From Pholiota molesta (taxonomy: Eukaryota; Basidiomycota; Agaricomycetes; Agaricales; Strophariaceae): a DNA stretch of 64,000 nt. Under the pieces are notes generated by a model. The model did not search any database, had not been told where the DNA came from, and saw only the letters and a program-made list of their open reading frames with translations. Of this stretch, positions 22,343 to 32,738 are shown piece after piece. Location of the stretch: NCBI GenBank assembly GCA_014925825.1, contig JACGCK010000085.1:124001-188000 (forward strand), read 5' to 3'. Positions within the stretch are counted from its first letter, which is position 1. Every line of letters begins with the position of its first letter. The position numbers and the translations under genes are program-made.

Positions 22343-25300
22343 CAGTACTTTACCCTCCACCACCTCTAACCAGTGGTTCTAGTGGTTTGTTTAACCAGTG
22401 GTCACCAGTGGTCACCAGTGGTTCCAGTGGTTCTAGTGGTTTGACCAGTGGTTCTAGTGGTTTGACCAGTGGTTCCAGGGGTTCCAGTGGTCAACCAGTG
22501 GCTTGACCAGTGGAACCACTGGTCAACCAGTGGTTCTAGTGGTTTGGCCAGTTGCTCTAGTGGTTTGGCCAGTTGCTCTAGTAGTCAACTATTGGTTACG
22601 AGTCTATATTTATAGACTCGTTCTTTTATCCTGGGCCCCCGCCAACTTTTCGTTACACTAAACGCACCGGATCAACCCGTGCACTGCCACCATTGTGTCT
22701 CGAATCGGACCGGTCACCGCGTGCCACTCCTGACATCCATCATGGAACGCAATGGTCAACCCAAGTTGCAGCCCCGTGGTTGCGACACTCGCCGTTCGCA
22801 CTCGACCCCAACGACTCTCCTCGACCTCGATGGCAATTCCAGGAGCTAGGGATGGAGTACCACCTCTTGCCATCACCCACGATGATCCATTCGATGCCGC
22901 GGGAGGCGTTGTGGGGTGCTGGTTGAAAGGTAATATACTTACCTCCCGTGCCAGCTCAGTCGTTCTCGCCACCTATCACCCACCACTTCCTCGAATCACC
23001 ATGCCCGCGCAACACGTTTCGCCAGAACACCGTAGCCGAGCCCTCCATCGACGACGACGGAGCCCTGCCGTTTGTCCACGCGTCCTCGACGATGCTCTTC
23101 GAAATAGGCTGCAGGCACTAGTGATGGCGCGAGTCAGCCAGAGGTCAGACGGCGTGCCAGGGTCATACGCGGGGAAGACAGCAGGCACAATACGGCCCGC
23201 GGCCGCAGATACGGTATGTCTGCACGCGTTGCGGTGGTGTGCAGGAAGCGCTGGCGATGGCGGCGCAAGTAGCACTTGTACGACAGGGCATGAATGCGCC
23301 GCTTACCACCCCACCTGTGGACGCCTGTGCCCGCTGATTCCCCGCTCTGCTCCACGCATCGGCCGCCGACGCGCCTGCCACCCTCTTGTGGCCCCATCCC
23401 ATCCGCGTCGATCTTCCTGGACGGCGGCATGCGCTGTGGGAAGGACAGCAGCGATTGTCAGTGCAGGTGGCACGGATTCCCTTGGGACGTACCAATTACC
23501 TATGCGCGGTGCGTTCATGCTCGCATTCATGCTTGAGCTGTCCTCTCCAACCCGCCCGCACTCACCATCTACACGTGCAATCAGTGCTGTAAATGCAGCA
23601 CTATGCGGCATGGAGACGCATCGTGCCAGTTGTTGCAATACCCGCCAAACCCCCGCGGGTTGGCCAAGCCGTCGAGAGCTTGGCCATCTGCCGCGAGATT
23701 GGCGCACTCAAAGCCCCCCTCGCCCGCCGCATGAAGGCACTGCTCGCCCTCGAGCGGGCATGGGTCTCATACATCAGCAACCCGAGTACCGTCGAGGAGT
23801 ACGACCCCGAGGGCCAGGGCATGCCCATTGTCAACATCGACCAGGACATCGAAGCCGGCCCACGACAATCTGCCGTGGTGGCTCAAACCCAAGGTTGACG
23901 TGCTCGAGTATCTCGAGGACCGGTTCAAGACGGCGGACGAGCTCGTGAAGAAGAAGCGGCGGCTGGGCAAGTTCAAGTTGACCGGGGCGGCATTTGTGCG
24001 GTACGTATTGCCTGTTCTCCCTTGGGTTTTCCCGACTCAAATCATTGTGGCCACAGCAAATTGCGGTGCAGGTCGGGTCTCTGTGCATTCATTAGTAGAA
24101 AATATATAGCCTATGAGATAGTATTTCCTTGTAGACTATATAGAACAATATTATGTGATTTACTTCGACTTTTAAGTGATTACTATTTTCTCTTTCAGTG
24201 TTCACAAAACACTCATGCTAGGAAGACCTATATAAGCACGAAAATGATAATAAAAAGACCTAGACGAGTATATGCCATGCAATGCAATGGCCCTCAAGAC
24301 AAGTTTTAATAGTTAACCAGTCATTGACTAGTGGGTCTGGTGGTTAACCAGTAGTTGACCAGTGGTTCCAGTGCTTATATGGTGGTTGTATTAGTATACT
24401 CAGACCCTATTGAAATCTCAAGATCATCTCTATTATTTAATAAATTATTAAAGCCAATACTATGTAATTTTAATAAAATCAGATGATAAGAAACAAAAAA
24501 TCATACTATGGCTTGCTATGGCTTACTATATAGTGAGTTAAGAAAAAAATCATACTATAGTACTATATAGTGAGCCATTGTGCTCACTATACAGTACTAT
24601 AGTATGATTTTTTTTCTTAAAACCTAAATTTATTGATATTAGATAGTCTTGGCATTGATGATTTATTGAATAATAGAGAACATTATCACAATAGGCCCTA
24701 AGTTTGATAATAAAAACCACAAGAACAACTGGTTGAGCTCGGGTTTACTAGTGTGGAACCACTGGAAATAATGGTTGATCAGTGGAACCAGTGGCCAAAC
24801 CACTAAAACCACTGGCCTAACCAGTGGAACCATTGGTTGACCACTAAAACTACTGGTCAAACCATTGAAACCACTGGAATGACTGGTTGGACCACTAGTT
24901 AACCACTAGAACCACTGGTTAACCAGTGCTTAACCAGTAACTACTGGAACCATTGGTTGACCAGTGGTTGACCACTAACCACTGGAAATTGGTTGACCCG
25001 TGGTTAACCACTGCAACCACTGGGTGGAGCACTGGTTGACCACTGGAATCACTGAACCACTGGTCAAACCACTGGTTGACCACTGGAACCAGTCAACCAA
25101 TGGTTCAACCACTGGAACCACTGGTCAAACCACTAGAACCACTAGAACCACTGGAACCACTGGTCAACCAGTGGTCACCACTGGTGACCACTGGTTAAAC
25201 AAACCACTGGAACCACTGGTCAACCAGTGGTTCAACCACTGGAACCACTGGTCAACCAGTGGTTCAACCACTGGAACCATCGGAACCACTGGTCAAACCA

Positions 25301-25355
25301 CTGGTTGACTGACCACTGGAACCACTGGTTAAATGCAGTGGAGTGATAAGAGCTC
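22343..25355 (-). mobile_element. hAT-like CCAGTGG element, copy 2, with captured sequence
   Basis: Begins CAGTACTTTACCCTCC and ends GGAGTGATAAGAGCTC, the same termini as copy 1 but in inverted orientation. The flanking 8-mers CTCAATTG (22335-22342) and CTCAGTTG (25356-25363) match 7 of 8. CCAGTGG arrays lie at 22365-22580 and 24310-25330. The shared AT-rich middle is at 24380-24720. Between the left array and this middle sits about 1.5 kb of GC-rich non-repeat sequence absent from copy 1. 3013 bp. Confidence 0.8.
22640..24080 (+). pseudogene. GC-rich captured gene fragment; 3' part resembles a CSC1/DUF221-type cytosolic loop
   Basis: Base composition jumps here, against AT-rich flanks. The clearest coding piece is 23640 to about 24003: KALLALERAWVSYISNPSTV, EEYDPEGQGMPIVNIDQDIE, a one-base frame change near 23850, then DNLPWWLKPKVDVLEYLEDR and GKFKLTGAAFVRYVL. 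The order (ELERAW..YI.NP, KVD.LEYLE, FK.TGAAFV) resembles the cytosolic segment of fungal CSC1/OSCA-type channel proteins (DUF221). This is from memory and only moderately certain. The 398-codon frame at 22752-23948 crosses the same region out of register and looks compositional. The fragment lacks membrane segments and cannot be functional. Confidence 0.4.
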
Positions 25356-25592
25356 CTCAGTTGAAGCATCCAGGATACTGCAGTTCTGGGAGTTGACAGT
25401 AGCTATAAAGAGCATCGTTCCATTGTGTTTAAAGAACATGATGCTGTCATCGACTTCCAAGCGGATCCCTTTGCATTTAGTGAGGTATAAACAAGCCAAT
25501 AGATTGTTGCGGAGTTGGGGAACATGCAGTACATGAGTGAGCTCTACAGGACATGCTTCCTGACCCTTTATGACTGGATGAATCACTATAAA

Positions 25593-28243
25593 GGGTTGAC
25601 TGCGTCGCCTCAGACCTGGCTGGGTGATCACATTTCACGTGATGTAATAGAACTTAAAAACGAATGATACATGATTCAAAGAACAAGCGAGGTATTATAG
25701 ACATGTAGAAAATGTCTTAAACATTGATACAGATTTAAATACGAAGTCCTTAAAAAAAGTATGAGAAAAATTTAATTGTCAACTATCCTTCAATTTACGA
25801 GTGAGTATGAAAGTAGTCCTGATGCAACATATTCAATTACTTTAGAATTTAGGCATCATGGTAAATCGAGAGAACATACTCGATGTACTTTCCCGAATTT
25901 GCGCTAGTTACGATTTGGGACCAATGCCTGAAAGGCACTGGGCAGGCGGTTCGATCTCACGGAGATTCTGCGAGGCGGCGAGGATAGGGCTGGTTCGAAA
26001 GAGTGTTTGCAAGGGGAGATATTGGCACTGCGAGCTTTGAACGCGAAGGAGGCATCATTCAAAATAATGCTGACGAGGGCCTCGTTCGAATTTGCACCCT
26101 CTTCCGCCATCTGGGCGGATGTCAACAATATGTCTCTCTGTAAAAATGTACAGAAAAGGCATATTTCAGTGATTAGGTACGAGTTCTGTATTGTTTCTTC
26201 ATCTCAAATGTATTCAAATGTACTATTCAGGCATAATTTGGCATGCCGTATTTTCTTGGCAAATTATTTTTTTGGAAGATAGACTGTTTTTTTGGCAAGG
26301 TATGTCTTGTCTCAATCAGTTTAACTTAAATTCTAACCTGAATGTCCAGCTGCTTGACATTGTACTTTTTATTTCACAATCTTGACAAATTGGACTTGTA
26401 TAAAGTTTTTCTAATTGCTGAATTGCTATTGTATCTTGATCATCGTAATCCCATCCCATAACTGTTACTATCTGTTGAACTCTTGCCGCGTTGTACATAT
26501 ATCATCCTATTCCATAATTGTAATATACTTATTATATATCATGTTCCAATCTGCCAGTTTAAATATGCTGGTTTCATAAAAGGTGAATGTTATAAAAGCC
26601 TTGATAACCAAACCATTTCTATATTTACGCCGGTATAAAAATGTGTGTTTGAAGTCCAAAACAATGGAAATAATTGGGTAGCGTCCCAACAGAGGGAGTC
26701 AGTAACATATTCCTACATGTACATCACCTACTTATTACATTCCAAACATTGCAGTGCATATAGAACGACTAAAAATCTCCCATCCCAATGTAAGTAATCC
26801 CATTTTTACTCCTTGACCGCCCCCTACATATGCTCTTAAAGTCTCCGCCACACCCGACCTCCTATGCACCTTCTGCGCGGCCATCAGCAACCCATCCTCC
26901 GCCGTCAGCACAGCATACGCAAGCGTCTCCGTCCATGCAAAGCTGTTCTTCCGCTTCCGTGCCAGCCCATCGTGCTAAGTGTCTGTGCAGAGCTGGCAAG
27001 CGAGGCGTCCAGGATCCTGGGGGCATGTGTGAGATTGGATTTGAGCGGGTCGATGAATGGCAATGGGCGGCGGGGTGTCTGGGCTGGTGTTGATGCAGAG
27101 GTTGGCTACGAAGTCGGAGGATTGTGAGGTGCTCAAGCTTTCGCGTGCAGAGCTTGCCGAGAGTGACATGTCTTGGGTGGAGTAAACGCAGAAGTTGGGG
27201 ATGAGCGCGGGGAATTTTGAAATGGCTTTAAGGCACTCAAAAGCCTGGGCGATGTACTATGCGAACAAGAAGAATGTCAGTAAAGTCATCACATTATCAT
27301 AGTCGAAAGAGGGAAAATGGAGCAGCACGTACTTGCTCTACATACAGCTTTCAACTCCCCGACCTCATTCCTCTGCCCAATATCCCCTGTGAGAAACCAC
27401 CCGGCCTTCGTGACTATCGCATGTAGAAGCCCAACTTCAAAGCTAATAGAAGCATCGAGGGCGAAGGTGATGGGCAGGCATGGCTATTGTGTGGCATCAA
27501 GCGCGCTGCCACTGTGTACGTCGCTTCCATCCGCGATTCGGCTGACTCGAGTTTGTTGGCGGTAGGTGGCAGGGCGGCAAGGAGGGCTAGCAGGGCCAAG
27601 GTAAGCACGGATGCGCAACAAAGGAAGGAAACTCACCCTCGAACTAGTTGCTGACATCAACCGCTCGAGCTGGAGGGTATGTAGACTTGTGCTGGCGCTC
27701 GACGCCGACCTTGAGCACTAGACAGTGTGCTTGAGATTCAATCCGAGATTCGTTGATGGTGCACGGACTGTACCTGCCGACGAGCCCAGGTGTGTGCTCT
27801 CCCAGCGTAAGTACGAGCTCAATGCATTAAGCACGAGCAAAGGTGTAGGATATGGTAACATAGGCACTGGCAGGGGTCATCATCCTTAGATGTTTGATGC
27901 GTGCGAGAAGACGAACCAAAGCGTCAAGGAACCCAGAACTACCTATTGCTGAGGTCAATCCTAGCAACGGGCTTGTTGGGTCGGCAAAGATATCGTCATT
28001 GTTAACATAGGCGCTGGTCGCCTTCAGTATTTGTGTCTAGTCATGGTTGTGTGTGTGTAATTGGGAGATTCTGATTGGGGGGGTGAAAGTCTTGTTTGTA
28101 TCTATTTGTTTTTGGGAGGGATTTGTCCAGGAATCCCTACATGAGAGCTCAATGTATTGACTGAAAAAGGCAAGTGCTTGAGATGTTTGCATATGTTTGT
28201 AAAGTTGAATTTTGACTGGGTGGGACCTAGCTTAACAGCCAGG
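25593..28243. other. 2.65-kb insertion of unknown type in the minus-strand Copia
   Basis: Both sides of the Copia frame (GMGSV and VIHPVIKG) are precise, so this is an insertion. Its edges read AAAGGGTTGACTGCG...AGACCTGGCTGGGTG on the left and, inverted, TTACCTGGCTGTTAAGC on the right. A 9-bp ACCTGGCTG is shared, but no clear target duplication is seen. The left 1.2 kb is AT-rich without genes. 26830-27900 is GC-richer with short protein-like frames on both strands (for example TKAGWFLTGDIGQRNEVGEL on the minus strand near 27400) that I cannot assign. It is possibly a DNA element carrying host gene fragments. Confidence 0.4.
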
Positions 28244-28607
28244 TAACACTCCCCATTCCAGCTGAGTAGATGATGGTGTGGTCTGCTAGCTTGATTGGGA
28301 CGATGTGGGGCATGTAATTGCGCATCCAGGCATGATGCGGCATCATATGACTAGTGGCGCCTGTGTCTGCGAGCCAATGGAAGTCAGCGTCGCTCTGGAG
28401 AGTGGTAGGATCAAATATGGACAGTGCACTTGCATTTCCAGTGAACTCTGGCACTGTTTGCTGCTCCGCTTGTTTTGCTTTCTGTCCCTTGGGTTTGGAG
28501 CGGTTGGAGCAGACTGCTTCTTGTGCGTCCTGTTTCAATTTGAGGTATTTGCAACATTCCGCTTCTATGTGCCATTTCATGCCACAGAATGAGCATTCAG
28601 GCGTGGA

Positions 28608-28775
28608 GGAGGCAGCAGAGGATGATGACGAGGCAGCAGAGGACGATGACGAGGCAGCAGAGGACGATGACGAGGCAGCAGAGGACGATGACGAGGCAGC
28701 AGAGGACGATGACGAGGCAGCAGAGGACGATGACGAGGCAGCAGAGGACGATGACGAGGCAGCTAGTGCAGAGGA
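28608..28775 (-). repeat. 21-bp minisatellite encoding the Ala/Ser repeat of Copia gag
   Basis: Eight near-perfect copies of GAGGCAGCAGAGGACGATGAC, read on the minus strand as SSSSSAA units in gag just before the CCHC knuckle. The plus-strand Copia lost this block entirely. Confidence 0.85.
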
Positions 28776-29601
28776 GACATTGGGGGCAGCAGAGGCGTGA
28801 TGGCGATATTGGGATTCCTCTGTAACAAAGGCCTGATGGATGGTGGACTTCTCCAACTTGTCCAGCAGCAGGAGAGACGAAGCAAATGCACTGAACTCGT
28901 CTGGAAGCGCCCTAATAAGTGTCATGCTGGCCAGCTCATCATCTAGATTGGAGAGGGTGAAGTCCTTAGGCCAAAGGTCCTGGATGTGGTTGATAGCAGT
29001 GTCCACCCTGTTCATAAGAGACTGCAGAGTCTCATCTTTCTGCTTCCTGATGGAAAAGAGGTCGTCATAGGTGTTGAAGCATGCACCAGGACGTTTCTGG
29101 AGGTGTACAGCAGCCAGGGTAGCCCACATCTTGACTGGATCATCCGAAATCATCTCAAAATGGATCTTCTGGTTCTCATCCACTGCCAAATAGATGTAGC
29201 CCGCTGCCTTGTCCAATTTGAGGTACCAAGCGTCGAGTGCAGCGTCTTCTCCATCCTTGGGAGGCAACAAGACTGTGGGGGCCTTGGATTGACCGGAAAC
29301 GATGCACCAGACGCCCTGGGAGCATAGCCAAGCCTGCATTTCACCACACCAAGTTGGGTAGTTGGAGGCATTGAGTTTGGCAAAGGTGGGCAGAGAGGAA
29401 GAAGCTATGATGGAGCGAGAAGGAAACAAGATGACGTGGCGGCAGTGAGAGGGAACACGTAGGGGTGTGCAATGAGTGTCCTGACACAATAACGTGGCAG
29501 TAGAACAAACAGTGCGGCCAGTGGAAGCGAAATGAAAGCGAGTGCGGAAATGAAAAGTTGAGACTGTTTGTAAAAACCGAGTTTATAGCACTGTGTGTGC
29601 G

Positions 29602-29613
29602 GGGCCCATAACC
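29602..29613 (-). other. Primer binding site complementary to the initiator tRNA-Met anticodon arm
   Basis: Immediately internal to the LTR, the minus strand reads GGTTATGGGCCC. Its complement GGGCCCATAACC is the anticodon stem-loop sequence of eukaryotic initiator tRNA-Met. Copia-group elements are known to use an internal half-tRNA primer, so this fits. Confidence 0.75.
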
Positions 29614-29875
29614 TGTAAATGGTGGCGAGTTCGGGACACGACGAGACACCTGCTGTGCGAGTTTTGCTGTCTCAATGTATCAGACAGAGCGGCTATGAGA
29701 GCCTGGAGTCCGAAGTGAGTAACTGAGTATATTGAGGGAGAACAGAGCTAGCTACTTGCCTGGAGTCTGAAGTGAGTAACTAAGGACTCCAGACATCGTT
29801 CTACAGCTATATACATGTGTGTCATGTGATCACATGTGACCACATCAGCTGAGACTGAAACAAGCAACTCTAACA
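29614..29875 (-). mobile_element. 5' LTR of the minus-strand Copia, 262 bp, complete
   Basis: On the minus strand it starts TGTTAGAGTTGC at 29875 and ends CCACCATTTACA at 29614. It contains two CACTTCxGACTCCAGGC blocks, as in the plus-strand LTR. It cuts a family-1 hAT-like element, whose remainder starts at 29876. Confidence 0.85.
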
Positions 29876-30141
29876 TTGTGCGCATTTAGCTATATCTCAT
29901 GGAGTTCTCTGTCAAATATTATGATTAAGGTTTTGTTAGATAGGTATTTTAACCGGCTACCTTTGATCTAGTTTGCGAAAGGATAGCTTTACTAACAAAT
30001 TGACCGTTAACAAAAGTGTCTTCTTCATAGTCAAGTAAAATAGAGAACAATGATTTGATTATAACTCAATCAGATCTTGTTTAATTAATAAGGTTTAAAA
30101 TGTATGTTGTAGATATGCATGTAATCTATGTTCATGTAGGT

Positions 30142-30407
30142 GTCAAATGGTGTTCCTGCCACATCATATAACAGGTGAAGGTCCTCTGATTTCTCCCACA
30201 CCATGCAGGCCTAGTGCAGGCAAGTGCCAAAGGCATGAGGGAAAATCACGTCCATTCTTTAGGGTTCATCTACAACCTCTCAACTCTATTCACCAAGACC
30301 GGATAGCTCAGTGGTTAGAGCATCTCCCTAGATTGGGAAGGTCTTTGGTTCAAACCCAGGTCTGGTCATATCATTTTCTGAGGTCACCCAATCGGTTGAT
30401 TATAACA
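30142..30407 (+). mobile_element. Short element with a tRNA-like segment (SINE-like), copy 1
   Basis: 266 bp from GTCAAATGGTGTTCC to GATTATAACA, flanked by GTAGGT (30136-30141 and 30408-30413). It interrupts the family-1 interior exactly between ATGTTCAT and TTTGCAAAAGG. It contains a tRNA-like cloverleaf in its 3' half. A second copy lies on the minus strand at 33621-33870. Confidence 0.7.
30297..30368 (+). ncRNA. tRNA-like cloverleaf within the SINE-like element
   Basis: Acceptor GACCGGA pairs with TCTGGTC (one G-U). D arm GCTC/GAGC with A box TAGCTCAGTGG (30304-30314). Anticodon arm TCTCC-CTAGATT-GGGAA is imperfect. T arm with B box GGTTCAAACCC (30347-30357). The B and A boxes would allow RNA polymerase III transcription. 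Copy 2 has lost the anticodon arm, so I treat this as element-derived, not a working tRNA gene. Confidence 0.6.
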
Positions 30408-30783
30408 GTAGGTTTGCAAAAGGTAAAAATGCTTAAGGGTGTAAACACAGGCAAAAGTGTTTTAAAGCACTTAAAATAATGAATTGATTGTAAACTATAA
30501 ATATCTTTGTCATTTCTCATGCTAAAATTATGATTTTGGTATTGTTTGAAAGGTCTTTTAGTGCTCTACATTGTCACCAAAAATCCCACCAAAAGATCAC
30601 TTGAGACCGGTCCTAACTGGTTTTTGTCAGTCTTTTGATCTTCAAAATTATGATAGACTGTAGACCAGACTGCAGTTGTGGTCTTGATCAGTCCAATCTA
30701 TTTTCAGTCCACTTCGGTTAAGGTCCGGTTTTTTTTCGATCTTTTTCCAGTCTGTCACCAGACCTTAGAACACCAAATATACA

Positions 30784-30916
30784 TCATAGTTTAATCACTA
30801 TCTTCCTGTTCCTGTTCCTCCTCCTCTTCACTTTCTTCTTCTTCTTCCTCTTCCTCTTCCTCCTCTTCTTTTCTTCGTCTTCGTCTTCGTCTTCGTCTTC
30901 GTCTTCGTCTTCTTCT

Positions 30917-30951
<35 letters not shown>

Positions 30952-31960
30952 ATCAATACTACCATCACTATATTCCTGAATTTCTTCACCCCCACTGTCC
31001 TTGTCTTCAGAGCTTGTTAGCTCACCACTATCATTTTCATCATCACTTCCAGGCTGACTTCTTGTTGGCCATGTAGATCTATTTCCATTGTTGTGTTCAG
31101 CTTTCCTCTGAATCCTGATCATGACATGTTTTGCATGGTAGAATAGCATTGCATGCAAAAACCATTTGAAGTTCTTCAATATCATTTGCTTGAGAATGGA
31201 TTCAAATCCAGTCATCCATGTATTGAGCTGCTCGCTAGCTTTAGTGTTGAATGAGCAAACCTACCCAAATATTAAAATTAGTAAAAGATCAAATAAAGCA
31301 AAATAGATATACTTTATAAACATTTCCATTATCATCCGTTTTCTCTCTAACTAGATCTCCACTATCAGGTGTAGGATTGCAATAAGTCTGGCATTGATCG
31401 GTCACCTTGTGATTGCTATAGTGATAGGTGTCCACAATAAAATGAATGCTCTAAGACCACTCATTCCAATAGTGTGGTTGAAGTGCCAATGTCTGCAAAA
31501 CCTAAATACAATATTAGATCTGTCCAATATAAACAATAATCACTTACCAAACAAGCTTTGTCAATACAAATATATGTAGGCCAATCTTCTTTATTTGGAT
31601 ATACCACTGTGTCCAACCAATTGAGAATATTAGTTGGAGACTCAGCTTTATCAAATAAAGTGCATGCTAAAACAACTCCACATGGTGTACAAATGGTTTC
31701 AATGCAATAAAATTTGTTTGGTGAAAAATAATGTTGGTGAACCTGTTCATTTTGGTTTTCATCATGTGGTTGGTGTGCTCACCATACTCGATTTTGTTGC
31801 CAAGGCTGGGCTTCATTGGGGCATTGTATAATATGTCGGATTCCATGAATGGTTGACTTGCTTTTACTGGCTTGATGTCTTCTCCATTCTGGTGCATGTT
31901 GGTGACAAGCCAGAGTATTTGGCTCACAGTCTTCATTACATCCCACAATATGACATCTAT
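30784..31960 (-). pseudogene. KDZ-transposon-associated cysteine-cluster (CxC5/CxC6-like) gene, decayed
   Basis: Read on the minus strand: an exon at about 31715-31550 gives YCIETICTPCGVVLACTLFD, KAESPTNILNWLDTV and YPNKEDWPTYICIDKACLV. After a GTAAGT...TTTAG intron comes VLQTLALQPHYWNEWS, an in-frame TAG, then FIVDTYHYSNHKVTDQCQTY. A second intron leads to FNTKASEQLNTWMTGFESIL and a tail of runs of Glu/Asp and Lys/Arg ending at 30784. The order (ET.CAPCG, CIDKAC, FIVD.YHY..H, ACEQLN.W..GFESILK) is how I remember the CxC5/CxC6 clusters linked to KDZ (Kyakuja-Dileera-Zisupton) transposases. The in-frame stop and a frame change near 31720 make it a pseudogene. No KDZ transposase core is visible nearby. 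Confidence 0.6.
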
Positions 31961-32074
31961 TACATATTTAATAATATAAAAATGAACATAATTGATGTAC
32001 GATACCTTATACCATATTCAATTTCATGCTGTTGACAGAATGCACCACCCTGAGCATTCTTTAATATGGTTACT

Positions 32075-32165
32075 TTCAAATGGCACTATGGTATAGTTCT
32101 TTATTGTACTATTTAGCCCATGTCCCTTAGGTTGTGGGTTCAATTCCTGTCCATGGCATTTTGGT
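32075..32165 (+). ncRNA. Possible second tRNA-like (SINE-type) remnant
   Basis: TGGTATAGTTC resembles an A box and GGTTCAATTCC is a good B box about 45 nt downstream, followed by an AT-rich tail. A cloverleaf is not complete. Weak. Confidence 0.3.
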
Positions 32166-32212
32166 ATGCTTATTTTTGTGCTTATATAATAAAGAGAAAG
32201 TGATTGGGATGT

Positions 32213-32310
32213 TACCAGTGGTTGCCAGTGGTTACTGACCACTGGTTGACCGCTGGTTTGGGCACTTAACCACTGGTTGACCACTCCGCTGGTTTGGGCA
32301 CTTAACCACT
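32213..32310. repeat. Small CCACTGG repeat cluster
   Basis: CCAGTGGTTGCCAGTGG, then two GGTTTGGGCACTTAACCACTGG units. Related in motif to the hAT-like elements at 19666 and 22343, but no termini are seen. Confidence 0.5.
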
Positions 32311-32738
32311 GGATAAGACCTCCAAAACTCACAGAGAAGGTGTCTCATCTGTTCCCGCACTTGCCATGTTTCACACTAAACTTAGATTACAATAAGGCTT
32401 TGATTGATTGTTAAAATTTTAGATGGGTTTCAGCAAGTACTATAATGACTAGCTGAGCCCATGCATGCACCCCATAAGATCAGAAAACTCCTTTGTTGTC
32501 TGGCAGAGTGACACCCCCTGTGAGAATACTCCTTTGTTGTATAAGCCATACATGTTAGATTACCCAGCTGTACATAGGGAATGGTCAGCCCAACCCTTGT
32601 GGATCAAGGGTTAGGGTGCTAGAGGGTCAGGGTGCAGGTCAGAGTCTTGTGACCCACAACCTGGTAAAACCCATATCCATAAAAGGAAATTGATTACATA
32701 AACTATGTAGTTGTATGCCTCACTGACCACAATATATT
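32311..32738. other. Stretch without a gene
   Basis: 32340-32375 (GGTGTCTCATCTGTTCCCGC) weakly resembles the Copia LTR end (GGTGTCTCATCGTGTCCCG). Otherwise nothing is seen. Confidence 0.35.

Larger units (their letters stand above)
22062..29489 (-). pseudogene. Minus-strand Copia gag-pol, broken into three pieces
   Basis: Read from right to left: 29489-28244 encodes gag with a Copia N-terminal domain (FAKLNASNYPTWCGEMQAWL, DETLQSLMNRVDTAINHIQD), a long Ala/Ser repeat, a CCHC knuckle (CSFCGMKWHIEAEC) and protease DTGATSHM. The frame is cut after GMGSV by the foreign segment 25593-28243. It resumes at about 25592 with VIHPVIKGQEACPVELTHVL and runs to 25364, is cut by the hAT-like element 22343-25355, and continues 22342-22062 with NAASTLPMDITLWHCRCTHH and STRQSLAPLELIHSDLH. 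Reverse transcriptase, RNase H and the second LTR are missing where the plus-strand Copia LTR abuts at 22061. The Gln in STRQSLAP shows what the plus copy lost. Confidence 0.85.
29876..30774 (+). mobile_element. hAT-like miniature element, family 1, left end lost
   Basis: The interior (GCGCATTTAGCTATATCTCA...) and right subterminal region (GAGACCGGTCCTAACTGG ... CCAGACCTTAGAACACCA) match copies at 3363 and 35786. The left end was removed by the Copia LTR. A tRNA-related element is inserted at 30142-30407. Confidence 0.7.

Noticed and set aside
22752..23948. 398-codon open frame as a protein gene
   Set aside because: GC-rich composition makes frames long by chance; the protein-like part (23640-24003) lies in other frames with a frameshift.
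24281..24310. Relationship of GCAATGGCCCTCAAGACAAG to the palindrome ends (GCAATGGCCCGCAACACAAG)
   Set aside because: Similar, but a single 30-bp match without shared structure; not enough to call a common terminus.
28354..28800. Acidic EDDDEAA repeat protein on the plus strand
   Set aside because: It is the antisense of the Ala/Ser repeat of Copia gag, which has family motifs on both sides.
30297..30368. Functional tRNA gene
   Set aside because: The anticodon stem is mismatched, it sits inside a repeated element, and the second copy lacks the anticodon arm.
30784..30970. Glu/Lys-rich tail as an independent functional protein
   Set aside because: Microsatellite (CTTCTT/GTCTTC) translation at the end of the KDZ-associated relic.
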